In this document: one piece after another, positions 16,340 through 24,680 of the stretch
Numbering within the stretch: the stretch's first letter is position 1
Layout of the letters: each line of letters opens with the position of its first letter
Assembly: GCF_000967495.1 (NCBI RefSeq)
Contig: NZ_JXXU01000047.1
Coordinates: 62,001 to 126,000, forward strand
Direction of reading: 5' to 3'
DNA length: 64,000 nucleotides
From: Vibrio neptunius
Lineage (GTDB): Bacteria; Pseudomonadota; Gammaproteobacteria; Enterobacterales; Vibrionaceae
Program-made: the position numbers and the translations under genes
Notes under the pieces: model-generated
The model's input: only the letters and a program-made list of their open reading frames with translations
The model's database searches: none
What the model was told of the DNA's origin: nothing

Positions 16340-17077
16340 CTATTTTATCGCGAACATCGAGCCAAAGTTAAAGCATTGGAACCAAACGTCAAAACTACTG
16401 AAGCCAATTTCAGCAAAGCGCTCTTTATGCTCTTTTTTTGAATCTGGGCGCATTACATTTTCTATCGCGCTGCGTTTTTGACTGATTTCTAATTCGCTAT
16501 AACCGTTGGCACGCTTAAAGTCATGATGAAGATCAATGAGCAATTCATTAGACACTTGATCTTCGAACACATATTTTTCTGACAGGATTAAAATGCCACC
16601 CGGACGGAGACCCGCATAGATTCTTTCTAGCAAAGTGTATCTATCTTGAGGTGACAAAAATTGCAGTGTGAAATTGAGTACTACGACAGAAGCGTTTTGG
16701 ATTTCGATATTACGAATGTCTGCTTCAACGACTTCTACAGGTGTGTCGCTGCGGTAAGCATTAACGTGCAGTTTGCAACGCTCAACCATGGCAGATGAGT
16801 TATCGACGGCAATGATTTTGCAGCCTTCCTGCTGAATATGACGACGCATGGACAATGTAGCCGCACCGAGCGAACAACCAAGATCGTAAATGTTTGAATG
16901 TGGTTTAACGAACCTTTCGGCCAACATGCCGATGGCAGAGATGATATTGCTGTATCCAGGAACAGAACGCTGAATCATATCAGGAAAAACTTCTGCGACA
17001 CGTTCATCAAACGTGAAATCCCCTATTTTTTCGATAGGAGCGGAAAACATCGTATCTGGATTGCTCTTAGGGTACAT
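16340..17077 (-). CDS. cmoA: CmoA, carboxy-S-adenosyl-L-methionine synthase
   Basis: The 245-residue protein matches CmoA: FTFDERVAEVFPDMIQRSVPGY near the start (about 18-39), the SAM-site loop IYDLGCSLGAATLSMR (about 62-77), ALVVDNS-like IIAVDNSSAMV, and FNFGSMFAIK at the C-terminus. CmoA makes carboxy-SAM from SAM and prephenate, which CmoB uses on tRNA U34. It is the partner of cmoB, in the same order as E. coli cmoA-cmoB. The ATG at 17077 fits the family length. Confidence 0.94.
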   Translation of the reverse strand: MYPKSNPDTMFSAPIEKIGDFTFDERVAEVFPDMIQRSVPGYSNIISAIGMLAERFVKPHSNIYDLGCSLGAATLSMRRHIQQEGCKIIAVDNSSAMVERCKLHVNAYRSDTPVEVVEADIRNIEIQNASVVVLNFTLQFLSPQDRYTLLERIYAGLRPGGILILSEKYVFEDQVSNELLIDLHHDFKRANGYSELEISQKRSAIENVMRPDSKKEHKERFAEIGFSSFDVWFQCFNFGSMFAIK

Positions 17078-17169
17078 AATCGATTCTCTGACCAGTTTCG
17101 CATTGGTATCAAAAAGGCGCGTATTTTATGAGAAAATCGCGCCCGTGTCATGTGTTGAGGCTACTCTAC

Positions 17170-18036
17170 TCAGAACATTTGTAACTGGGAATTGCCATCG
17201 TTTGCCGGAAATGCTGATAAGTCAGGCAATTGAGCACGGTTTTGCAGCATTTTATACAAATTGCTCGCAAGTTCTGGCGCAATAATATTGTCGGCAGTAT
17301 GAATCATTACATAAGGCCGTTTCCCTTCTGCTATCCACTCTGGCAGTTTTTTCAGCCAAGGGGTGAAAAAAGCATAGTTTTCAGACTCTGTTGGATGGCC
17401 GATAAAGCGAATCATGGGGTGTGACGCTGTGGCGATAGCATGCACAGGCACTTTTGGCTTTTTTTGCTGTGCGTCCACGATGGCTTCATTGTCTGGCTTC
17501 GCAGCAAACACAGGTCGGCTATCCATGATGATCCGGTCGTAGCCTTTCTCATGCAACCACTGATTCAATTGACGCTCTTCCTCACCTTTGGCGAAAAAAG
17601 CAGGGTGTCGAACTTCAACACCAATAGGAAAGTTGGGCGGGAACAAGTCGCAGAATCTTTGCAGATCATTTAAGTGCTCAGGGCCAAAAGCGGCTGGTAA
17701 CTGAATAGTCCACTGCCCTATGCGATCATGCAAAGGTGCCATGATTTGCATGAACTCATTGAGTGGCCCTTGACTGCCTCTCAACATTTGTTGATGGGTT
17801 ATCGCTTTGGGCAGCTTAAAAGTGAACCTGAAATCATCGTGCGTTGCAGAACGCCAGTTCTGTACGGTTGACACACTTGGTGTGGCGTAAAATGTCGTGT
17901 TTCCCTCGACGGTATGAAAAACCTGAGCGTACTTTTGTAACCTTTCGGCGGGTTTAGTACCACTGCCATAAAAGCTTTGTTGCCAGTTGTTGTGAGACCA
18001 CATGGTGAGGCCAAGTCGGAGAGGTAATTCGTTCAT
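17170..18036 (-). CDS. yecE: YecE, DUF72 family protein
   Basis: The 288-residue protein is a DUF72 (YecE) TIM-barrel-like protein: LRLGLTMWSHNNWQQSFYG at the start, FHTVEGNTTFYATPS, FTFKLPKAITHQ, and MIRFIGHPTE later on. No biochemical function is established for the family. It lies between aspS (divergent) and cmoA, the same order as E. coli aspS-yecE-cmoA-cmoB. The gap of about 90 bases to cmoA would permit co-transcription. Confidence 0.9.
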   Translation of the reverse strand: MNELPLRLGLTMWSHNNWQQSFYGSGTKPAERLQKYAQVFHTVEGNTTFYATPSVSTVQNWRSATHDDFRFTFKLPKAITHQQMLRGSQGPLNEFMQIMAPLHDRIGQWTIQLPAAFGPEHLNDLQRFCDLFPPNFPIGVEVRHPAFFAKGEEERQLNQWLHEKGYDRIIMDSRPVFAAKPDNEAIVDAQQKKPKVPVHAIATASHPMIRFIGHPTESENYAFFTPWLKKLPEWIAEGKRPYVMIHTADNIIAPELASNLYKMLQNRAQLPDLSAFPANDGNSQLQMF

Positions 18037-18311
18037 GTCTAACAGTCTTTGCCTATCTTGCCAGATACTTTACGAGAGTTTTGAAGAGAGTGATACTTTC
18101 GATCTATAATCAGCGCCAATTTTTTCTGATTGATGTGGTTTTGCTGTTTTATTGTGCTAAAAAGCATCAAAACCAGATAAACAGCAATAAATTGTATTCT
18201 GAATAGTCGATTTTGAATGACTTTCAGCGTATAAATGGATCTTTGCGCTATCAGCTAAGAAAACGCTGATATCAAGTAATTAACAAATTTAGAGAGATTG
18301 GGAAATTCATT
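18037..18311. promoter_or_regulatory. Divergent yecE/aspS promoter region with foldable aspS leader
   Basis: No gene is visible. The stretch contains mutually exclusive stems: TGGTTTTG (18136-18143) with CAAAACCA (18168-18175), or TTGCTGTTTTAT (18141-18152) with ATAAACAGCAA (18177-18187, one bulge). A third hairpin TATCAGC/GCTGATA lies at 18249-18271, just upstream of aspS. The layout suggests an RNA leader, but no known riboswitch or T-box was recognised. Confidence 0.35.
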
Positions 18312-20087
18312 ATGCGTACCCATTACTGTGGTCACCTGAACAAGTCCCTTGCAGGACAAACTGTAGAACTTTGCGGCTGGGTTAACCGTCGTCGTGATTT
18401 AGGCGGTCTTATTTTTATCGATATGCGAGATCGTGAAGGCGTCGTTCAGGTAGTTGTTGATCCAGATATGGCAGATGCGTATGAAGTAGCTAACACACTT
18501 CGTAATGAATTCTGTATCAAACTAACGGGTGAAGTTCGTGTTCGTCCAGACAGCCAAGTAAACAAAGATATGGCAACGGGTGAAGTTGAGATCATCGCCA
18601 AAGGTCTTGAAATCATCAACCGTGCAGACGTTCTGCCACTCGACTTCAACCAGAAGAACTCTGAGGAGCAGCGTCTAAAGTATCGTTATCTAGATCTTCG
18701 TCGCCCTGAAATGAGCGACCGCATTAAGCTACGTGCTAAGGCGTCTAGCTTTGTTCGTCGTTTCTTAGATGACAATGGTTTCCTAGACATTGAAACGCCA
18801 GTACTGACTAAAGCGACGCCAGAAGGCGCACGTGACTACTTAGTACCAAGCCGCGTCCACAAAGGTTCGTTCTACGCGCTTCCTCAGTCTCCACAGCTAT
18901 TCAAACAACTGCTAATGATGTCTGGTTTTGACCGTTACTACCAAATCGTTAAGTGTTTCCGTGATGAAGACTTACGTGCTGACCGTCAACCAGAGTTCAC
19001 TCAGATCGATATCGAAACGTCTTTCATGACGGCTGATGAAGTTCGCGCAACGACCGAGAAAATGGTTCGTGATATGTGGCAAGAGCTACTAAACGTAGAC
19101 CTAGGGCAATTCCCAGTGATGCCTTTCTCCGAAGCGATTCGTCGTTTCGGTAGCGATAAGCCAGACCTACGTAATCCACTAGAGCTCGTTGATGTTGCAG
19201 ACCTAGTAAAAGACGTAGAATTCAAAGTATTCTCAGGCCCTGCAAACGATGAGAAAGGTCGTGTTGCAGTGATTCGCGTACCAGGTGGCGCTTCTCTAAC
19301 TCGCAAGCAGATTGATGGTTACGGTGAGTTCGTTGGCATCTACGGCGCGAAAGGTCTAGCTTGGATGAAGGTTAATGACCGCGCAGCTGGCATGGAAGGT
19401 ATCCAGTCTCCAGTGGCTAAATTCCTAAGTGAAGATGTTATCAACGGCATTTTAGATCGCACTCAAGCTGAGTCAGGCGACATCATCCTGTTCGGCGCAG
19501 ACAAAGCGAACACAGTTGCAGAAGCAATGGGTGCGCTACGTCTGAAACTAGGTAAAGATCTAGAGCTAACAGACGAAAACGCATGGGCACCGCTATGGGT
19601 TGTTGACTTCCCAATGTTCGAAGAAGATGACGAAGGCAACCTGCATGCAATGCACCACCCGTTCACATCACCTCTAGGCGTGAATGCAGAAGAGCTAAAA
19701 GCAAACCCAGCGGCAGCTAACTCAAACGCATACGACATGGTCCTAAACGGCTATGAAGTTGGTGGTGGTTCAGTTCGTATCCACAATGCAGAGATGCAAG
19801 CAGCCGTATTTGATATCTTAGGTATCGATGCAGAAGAGCAGCAGCTTAAGTTTGGTTTCCTATTGGATGCACTTAAGTTCGGTACGCCTCCTCACGCAGG
19901 TCTAGCATTCGGTCTTGACCGCCTAGTGATGCTGCTATGTGGTACAGAGAACATTCGTGATGTTATCGCGTTCCCTAAAACAACCGCGGCAGCGTGTCTA
20001 CTAACAGACGCACCAAGTGTTGCTAACCCAGCGGCGCTTGAAGAGCTAGCGATTGCTGTGAAACTAGCAGAGAAGAAAGAAGATTAA
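18312..20087 (+). CDS. aspS: Aspartyl-tRNA synthetase
   Basis: The 591-residue class IIb synthetase charges tRNA-Asp in the cytosol. An N-terminal OB-fold anticodon-binding domain (about 1-105: MRTHYCGHLNKSLAGQTVEL) precedes the catalytic core. Motif 2 is YYQIVKCFRDEDLRADRQPEFTQ-like, a bacterial GAD insertion domain occupies about 290-420, and motif 3 is GLAFGLDRLVMLLC near 530-545. Length matches E. coli AspRS (590). The start lies behind GAGAGATTGGGAAATTC. A strong terminator follows. Confidence 0.97.
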   Translation: MRTHYCGHLNKSLAGQTVELCGWVNRRRDLGGLIFIDMRDREGVVQVVVDPDMADAYEVANTLRNEFCIKLTGEVRVRPDSQVNKDMATGEVEIIAKGLEIINRADVLPLDFNQKNSEEQRLKYRYLDLRRPEMSDRIKLRAKASSFVRRFLDDNGFLDIETPVLTKATPEGARDYLVPSRVHKGSFYALPQSPQLFKQLLMMSGFDRYYQIVKCFRDEDLRADRQPEFTQIDIETSFMTADEVRATTEKMVRDMWQELLNVDLGQFPVMPFSEAIRRFGSDKPDLRNPLELVDVADLVKDVEFKVFSGPANDEKGRVAVIRVPGGASLTRKQIDGYGEFVGIYGAKGLAWMKVNDRAAGMEGIQSPVAKFLSEDVINGILDRTQAESGDIILFGADKANTVAEAMGALRLKLGKDLELTDENAWAPLWVVDFPMFEEDDEGNLHAMHHPFTSPLGVNAEELKANPAAANSNAYDMVLNGYEVGGGSVRIHNAEMQAAVFDILGIDAEEQQLKFGFLLDALKFGTPPHAGLAFGLDRLVMLLCGTENIRDVIAFPKTTAAACLLTDAPSVANPAALEELAIAVKLAEKKED

Positions 20088-20113
20088 TTCTTTGTTCTAG
20101 CGAATAGCTAAAT

Positions 20114-20146
20114 AAAAACGGCGCTTCAATTGAAGCGCCGTTTTTT
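20114..20146 (+). terminator. Intrinsic terminator of aspS
   Basis: AAAACGGCGCTTCA/TGAAGCGCCGTTTT is almost loop-free around an AATT centre and ends in six T residues, about 27 bases past the aspS stop. Confidence 0.93.
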
Positions 20147-20168
20147 GTTTTGTGCGTTAAGCGAGCGT

Positions 20169-20271
20169 GTCATTCCATAGAGAGACGCAGGAGCGAGTAG
20201 GGAATCTCCAAAGGTTTTCGATTCGCTTCAAGAGATCCCCAACTCATTCGTCCCTCATTCTTGAGGATGAC
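20169..20271. repeat. Dispersed palindromic repeat, copy 2
   Basis: About 103 bases starting GTCATTCCATAGAG and ending TTGAGGATGAC. It shares the blocks AGGGAATCTC, AAGAGATCCCCAACTC and CTTGAGGATGAC with the copy at 16205-16306, while the loop sequences differ. Complementary ends indicate a stable fold-back, and both copies lie between genes. Confidence 0.75.
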
Positions 20272-20315
20272 AGCAACAAGAAATGCTTACTAAGTGCCTA
20301 TCCAGCAAAGTGTTT

Positions 20316-21008
20316 CTAATACTCTATTTCCTTCCACTCACCTGGCTGCAATTCACCCAGCTTAATATCGCCCATTGAATATCGAATGAGACGTAGGGTT
20401 GGGAAGCCAATATTAGCCGTCATACGACGAACCTGACGGTTTCTTCCTTCGATAATGGTGATCGCCAGCCAAGTGGTTGGAATATTGGCCCTAAAGCGAA
20501 CAGGAGGGCTGCGTTCCCATACTCTGGGCTCTGCCATCACTTCAACTTTTGCGGGTAGAGTCATGCCATCTTTAAGCTCAACCCCCGTCCTCAACTTATC
20601 GAGGTCAGACTCTGACGGTGCTCCGTCAACTTGCACCCAATACGTTTTCGGTGACTTAGATTTTGGCTGAGTCAACTTAGCCTGCAATATGCCATCATTA
20701 GTCAGTACCATTAGCCCTTCGCTATCTCTGTCTAATCTCCCGGCCGCATAGACATCTTTCAATGGGATAAAATCAGCCAGTGTTTTTCGGCCTTCACCAT
20801 CCGTGAATTGGCTCAATGTATCAAAGGGTTTATTGAACACGATAACTTTGCGATCTTCAGGCGCTAATCTAGGCTTATTACTCGTTGGCTTTTTTCGGTT
20901 TCTTGACGAATGTGGTTTGGTTTTATGCGCTGCTGAAGAGTGTTTAAAACCAGATTGACGTCTACGTGAAGAGGGCGAAGAAGACTCACGGTGTGAGCGT
21001 GGTGACAT
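20316..21008 (-). CDS. rluE: RluE, 23S rRNA pseudouridine(2457) synthase
   Basis: The 230-residue protein has a basic, serine-rich N-terminal tail (about 1-45) and then an RsuA/RluB-family pseudouridine synthase domain. Its catalytic motif is AAGRLDRDSEGLMVLTNDG, with the active-site Asp in GRLDRD, and it also has EGRNRQVRRM near the C-terminus. The E. coli RluE counterpart lies next to icd, as it does here, which supports the RluE assignment over RluB or RluF. The ATG at 21008 follows AAGGTAG. Confidence 0.88.
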   Translation of the reverse strand: MSPRSHRESSSPSSRRRQSGFKHSSAAHKTKPHSSRNRKKPTSNKPRLAPEDRKVIVFNKPFDTLSQFTDGEGRKTLADFIPLKDVYAAGRLDRDSEGLMVLTNDGILQAKLTQPKSKSPKTYWVQVDGAPSESDLDKLRTGVELKDGMTLPAKVEVMAEPRVWERSPPVRFRANIPTTWLAITIIEGRNRQVRRMTANIGFPTLRLIRYSMGDIKLGELQPGEWKEIEY

Positions 21009-21310
21009 GTTAACTACCTTGCAAAAATGTAAACGAAGTGTGGGCGAAAATTTTCAAAATCATCCGTTTTAGGCTATGATGTGCGCGCCCGAAAACAGGA
21101 TTGGTGCACAAGATAATAGACTATTCTTCCGATTTTGTTTAATTATAAAAGTACAGTTCTCACGGATCTTACGCTTAAGCAAACGTAAGGAAAAAACAAA
21201 AGAGACAATAAATCGCAAACAAGTGAGGGGATGACAATTCAACTTGTTGGCGGACACACAACCCAAAGCCGTTCATCCGACGGGCTTTGTTAGAACAATA
21301 GGGAAATTTC
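21009..21310. promoter_or_regulatory. Divergent rluE/icd promoter region
   Basis: No convincing gene lies here; a 65-codon minus-strand frame shows no family features. Close to icd, AAAGCCGT (21265-21272) pairs with ACGGGCTTT (21280-21288) with a single bulge, forming a hairpin that ends 22 bases before the icd ATG. It could stabilise the leader or hide the ribosome site. Confidence 0.35.
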
Positions 21311-23536
21311 ATGCCTACAGAAAAACCTACCATTATTTATACCATCACTGATGAAGCTCCTGCACTAGCAACGTATTCACTGCTACCAATCATTCAGTCG
21401 TTCACAGCTTCATCTGGTATTGATGTTGATACTCGTGATATCTCTCTTGCTGGGCGTATTATTGCAAACTTCCCAGAGCATTTGACTGAAGAACAACGCA
21501 TTGGTGACGCACTGGCTGAGCTAGGTGAGCTAGCAAAAACACCTGAAGCTAACATCATCAAACTTCCAAACATTTCTGCTTCTATCCCACAGCTTAAAGC
21601 AGCAATCAAAGAACTTCAGGACAAGGGCTACAATCTGCCTAACTACCCTGAAGAGCCAAGCACGTATGAAGAAGAAGCTATTAAAGCGACTTACGACAAA
21701 ATCAAAGGTAGTGCAGTAAACCCTGTACTACGTGAAGGTAATTCAGACCGTCGTGCGCCACTGTCGGTTAAGAACTACGCCAAGAAAAACCCTCATTCAA
21801 TGGGTGCGTGGTCAAAAGATTCTAAGTCTCATGTATCAAGTATGTCTGGTAACGATTTCTTTGGTAGCGAAAAGTCTCACACGGTAGAGAGTGCGACCGA
21901 GGTTAAGATCGAATTCACGGCGGCTGACGGTGCGGTGAAAGAGCTTAAAGCACCATTCGCTCTTCAAGACAAAGAAATCATAGATTGTTCAGTAATGAAT
22001 AAAAAAGCATTAGTAGAATTCTTTGAAAAAGAAATTGCTGATGCGAAACAGCAAGATGTTCTTCTATCGCTTCACATGAAAGCGACAATGATGAAAGTGT
22101 CTGACCCAGTGATCTTCGGTCACGCAGTTAAAGTTTACTACAAAGATGTGTTCGCGAAATACGGTGACGTATTTGATCAACTGGGCGTAGATGTGAACAA
22201 TGGTATTGGCGATGTTTACGCTAAGATTGCCTCTCTACCAGCTGCTCAAAAAGAAGAAATCGAAGCTGCGCTGCAAGCGGTTTACGAAACTCAACCACCG
22301 CTAGCTATGGTTGATTCAGATCGTGGTATCACTAATCTTCACGTGCCAAGCGACATCATCGTTGATGCTTCTATGCCTGCAATGCTGCGTTCTTCTGGCC
22401 AAATGTGGGGTCCAGATGGTAAGCAGAAAGACACCAAAGCGATGATTCCTGATCGTAGCTACGCAAGCATCTATCAAGCGGTTATCGATTTCTGTAAAGA
22501 AAACGGTGCGTTTGACCCAACGACAATGGGTAGCGTGCCAAACGTAGGCCTAATGGCTCAGAAAGCGGAGGAGTACGGTTCTCACGATAAAACGTTCATT
22601 CTTGACCAAGCGGGCACAATCCGCGTTGTTGACGCTGCAGGTGCAGTGCTACTAGAGCAAGCGGTTGAGGAAGGCGATATCTTCCGTATGTGCCAGGTGA
22701 AAGACGCTCCGATTCAAGACTGGGTGAAACTGGCGGTAACACGTGCTCGCGCAACAGGTGTACCAGCAGTGTTCTGGTTAGATGAGAATCGTGCACACGA
22801 CGCTCAGCTGATCAAGAAGGTGAACGCTTACCTACCTAACCACGATACATCAGGTCTAGAAATCAAGATCCTAGCACCACTAGATGCATGTAAGTTCTCT
22901 CTGGAGCGCATCAAAGAAGGTAAGGATACTATTTCTGTAACAGGTAACGTACTGCGTGATTACCTAACGGATTTATTCCCGATTCTAGAGCTTGGTACGT
23001 CAGCTAAAATGCTTTCAATTGTGCCACTAATGAATGGTGGTGGTCTGTTTGAAACTGGAGCAGGTGGTTCGGCACCTAAGCACGTTCAACAGGTTGAGAA
23101 AGAGAACCACCTACGTTGGGACTCTCTGGGCGAATTCCTTGCACTAGCGGCCTCTCTAGAGCACCTAAGCACAGTGACTGGCAATGCTAAAGCTCAGGTA
23201 TTGGCTGATGCACTAGATAAAGCAACAGGTGAATTCTTGGATAACAACAAGTCACCTTCGCGTAAAGTCGGCGAGTTGGACAACCGTGGTAGTCATTACT
23301 ATCTAGCAACCTACTGGGCGCAAGCACTAGCAGCTCAAACTGCTGATGCAGACCTAGCCGCAGAGTTTGCACCTGTTGCTGAAGCGTTATCTTCAAAAGA
23401 AGACGCTATCGTTGCTGAGCTTAACGGCGCGCAGGGCGTGGCTGGCGAACTGGGTGGTTACTATGCCCCTGAGTTTGAAAAAGCATCACCTCTGATGCGC
23501 CCAAGCGCAACATTGAACGCTATCATTAATGACTAA
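21311..23536 (+). CDS. icd: Monomeric NADP-dependent isocitrate dehydrogenase
   Basis: The 741-residue protein is the monomeric (about 80 kDa) IDH class found in vibrios and Azotobacter, not the 45-kDa dimeric E. coli type. Recognisable blocks are IIYTITDEAPALATYSLLPI, LREGNSDRRAPLSVKNYAKK (substrate site, about 134-153), SLHMKATMMKVSDPVIFGH and ELDNRGSHYYLATYWAQALA. It oxidises isocitrate to 2-oxoglutarate with NADP in the TCA cycle. Codon use is that of a highly expressed gene. The start follows ATAGGGAAATTTC and a strong terminator follows. Confidence 0.96.
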   Translation: MPTEKPTIIYTITDEAPALATYSLLPIIQSFTASSGIDVDTRDISLAGRIIANFPEHLTEEQRIGDALAELGELAKTPEANIIKLPNISASIPQLKAAIKELQDKGYNLPNYPEEPSTYEEEAIKATYDKIKGSAVNPVLREGNSDRRAPLSVKNYAKKNPHSMGAWSKDSKSHVSSMSGNDFFGSEKSHTVESATEVKIEFTAADGAVKELKAPFALQDKEIIDCSVMNKKALVEFFEKEIADAKQQDVLLSLHMKATMMKVSDPVIFGHAVKVYYKDVFAKYGDVFDQLGVDVNNGIGDVYAKIASLPAAQKEEIEAALQAVYETQPPLAMVDSDRGITNLHVPSDIIVDASMPAMLRSSGQMWGPDGKQKDTKAMIPDRSYASIYQAVIDFCKENGAFDPTTMGSVPNVGLMAQKAEEYGSHDKTFILDQAGTIRVVDAAGAVLLEQAVEEGDIFRMCQVKDAPIQDWVKLAVTRARATGVPAVFWLDENRAHDAQLIKKVNAYLPNHDTSGLEIKILAPLDACKFSLERIKEGKDTISVTGNVLRDYLTDLFPILELGTSAKMLSIVPLMNGGGLFETGAGGSAPKHVQQVEKENHLRWDSLGEFLALAASLEHLSTVTGNAKAQVLADALDKATGEFLDNNKSPSRKVGELDNRGSHYYLATYWAQALAAQTADADLAAEFAPVAEALSSKEDAIVAELNGAQGVAGELGGYYAPEFEKASPLMRPSATLNAIIND

Positions 23537-23554
23537 TGAGTCATTTTGAAATTG

Positions 23555-23582
23555 AAAAAACCCGCCAAATGGCGGGTTTTTT
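23555..23582 (+). terminator. Intrinsic terminator of icd
   Basis: AAAACCCGCC/GGCGGGTTTT with a 4-base loop is flanked by an A-run and six T residues. The symmetry also lets it serve the convergent cspD gene, whose stop lies at 23632. Confidence 0.93.
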
Positions 23583-23631
23583 ATGTTTCTGTTACGACAC
23601 CTAAGGTGTCGAGATAAGTTTTGGCAGCGTA

Positions 23632-23853
23632 TTATTTAATGGCTTGAGCTTCTACTGGTATGACAGAGCTTGCGTGATACCCTTTCGGACCTTGTTCCAC
23701 TTCAAATGTGACTTGTTGGCCTGCTTTCAGAGTACGATACCCATCCATTTTGATTGTGGAGTAATGCGCAAAAACATCACCGTCTTCACCTTCCGGACAG
23801 ATAAAACCAAATCCTTTGGCGTTGTTAAACCATTTTACTGTACCTGTAGCCAT
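23632..23853 (-). CDS. cspD: CspD, cold-shock-domain protein
   Basis: The 73-residue cold-shock domain has RNP1 KGFGFI and RNP2-like VFAHYS. It also has the CspD-specific DGYRTLKAGQQVTFEVEQGP. In E. coli CspD is a stationary-phase, single-strand-binding dimer that inhibits replication. The start at 23853 is chosen because GAGGG sits 9 bases upstream. The in-frame ATG at 23862 abuts that GAGGG and would add MYS. It is divergent from clpS, the same cspD/clpS-clpA arrangement as E. coli. Confidence 0.93.
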   Translation of the reverse strand: MATGTVKWFNNAKGFGFICPEGEDGDVFAHYSTIKMDGYRTLKAGQQVTFEVEQGPKGYHASSVIPVEAQAIK

Positions 23854-24317
23854 GCTATACATCCCTCATGCATATTGTTACTGAAGTTGTGTGATTACAC
23901 GTTTATCCCGTGTGTAAACAAAAAGTGAATATCCATTCAGCCGCTGCCAAATTTTGAGTCACTATTTGACCAATGTAGCCAATGGTTGAGTACAGTCAAT
24001 AGGAAAAATGTATCACACTCAACATATTTGCAAACAAATCACTTTTAAGATTTACATTTTTGTAACGAATTTCAGCTTAATCCGGTCTGTTGTATTTAAG
24101 CTCTGATTGGTTTTTGGTGTCTTTTTAATCAATTAGATAGAGAATGCGGTTTGATAGAAATCTTTTATTTGCAGCGATACAATTGCTGCATTAGTCTCTA
24201 AGTAAGGGCACAAATTTGCTTGGCTCAATTTGTTCTTACTTATAAGAGCTAAATCGATAACTTCCGCGTAGCGAAGTGGTAAAATTATCTTAAGCAACTT
24301 TCTAAACACGATGAGTC
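23854..24317. promoter_or_regulatory. Divergent cspD/clpS control region
   Basis: This 464-base region has no gene and is AT-rich. It carries one strong structure at 24199-24242: TAAGTAAG/CTTACTTA and ACAAATT/AATTTGT stack into a 15-bp stem with a 3/1 internal loop and a 10-base cap. It lies 76 bases upstream of clpS. A smaller palindrome TGCAGC/GCTGCA spans 24170-24190. Both could be operators or leader hairpins of clpS. Confidence 0.4.
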
Positions 24318-24638
24318 ATGAGCAAGCAATTTGAATGGGTCACTCCAGACTCTGATTTACTGGAGCTAGAAAAAACAAAAGTAAAGCCGCCGTCCATGTA
24401 TAACGTTGTTTTGAATAACGACGATTACACACCAATGGACTTTGTGATTGAAATCCTAGAGCGTTTTTTCTCTATGGATATAGACAAGGCAACACAAGTG
24501 ATGCTCAAAGTGCATTACGAAGGTAAAGCGATATGTGGCACATTTACTGCCGAAGTCGCCGAAACCAAAGTAGCGCAAGTCACAATGTATTCTCAAGAAA
24601 ACGAGCATCCTTTGCTTTGTACAATGGAGCAAGCGTAA
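24318..24638 (+). CDS. clpS: ClpS, N-end rule adaptor for ClpAP
   Basis: The 106-residue protein has the ClpS core VVLNNDDYTPMDFVIEIL (about 30-47), where the NDDYTPMDFV segment forms the N-degron pocket. HYEGKAICGTFTAEVAETKV follows. ClpS delivers proteins with N-terminal Leu, Phe, Tyr or Trp to ClpA. The flexible N-terminal about 25 residues enter the ClpA pore. It is followed after 42 bases by clpA, so the pair is an operon. Confidence 0.95.
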   Translation: MSKQFEWVTPDSDLLELEKTKVKPPSMYNVVLNNDDYTPMDFVIEILERFFSMDIDKATQVMLKVHYEGKAICGTFTAEVAETKVAQVTMYSQENEHPLLCTMEQA

Positions 24639-24680
24639 AGCTGAATCAAGCAACCTAAGTTGCTGCCAAAGGAGGTACTT

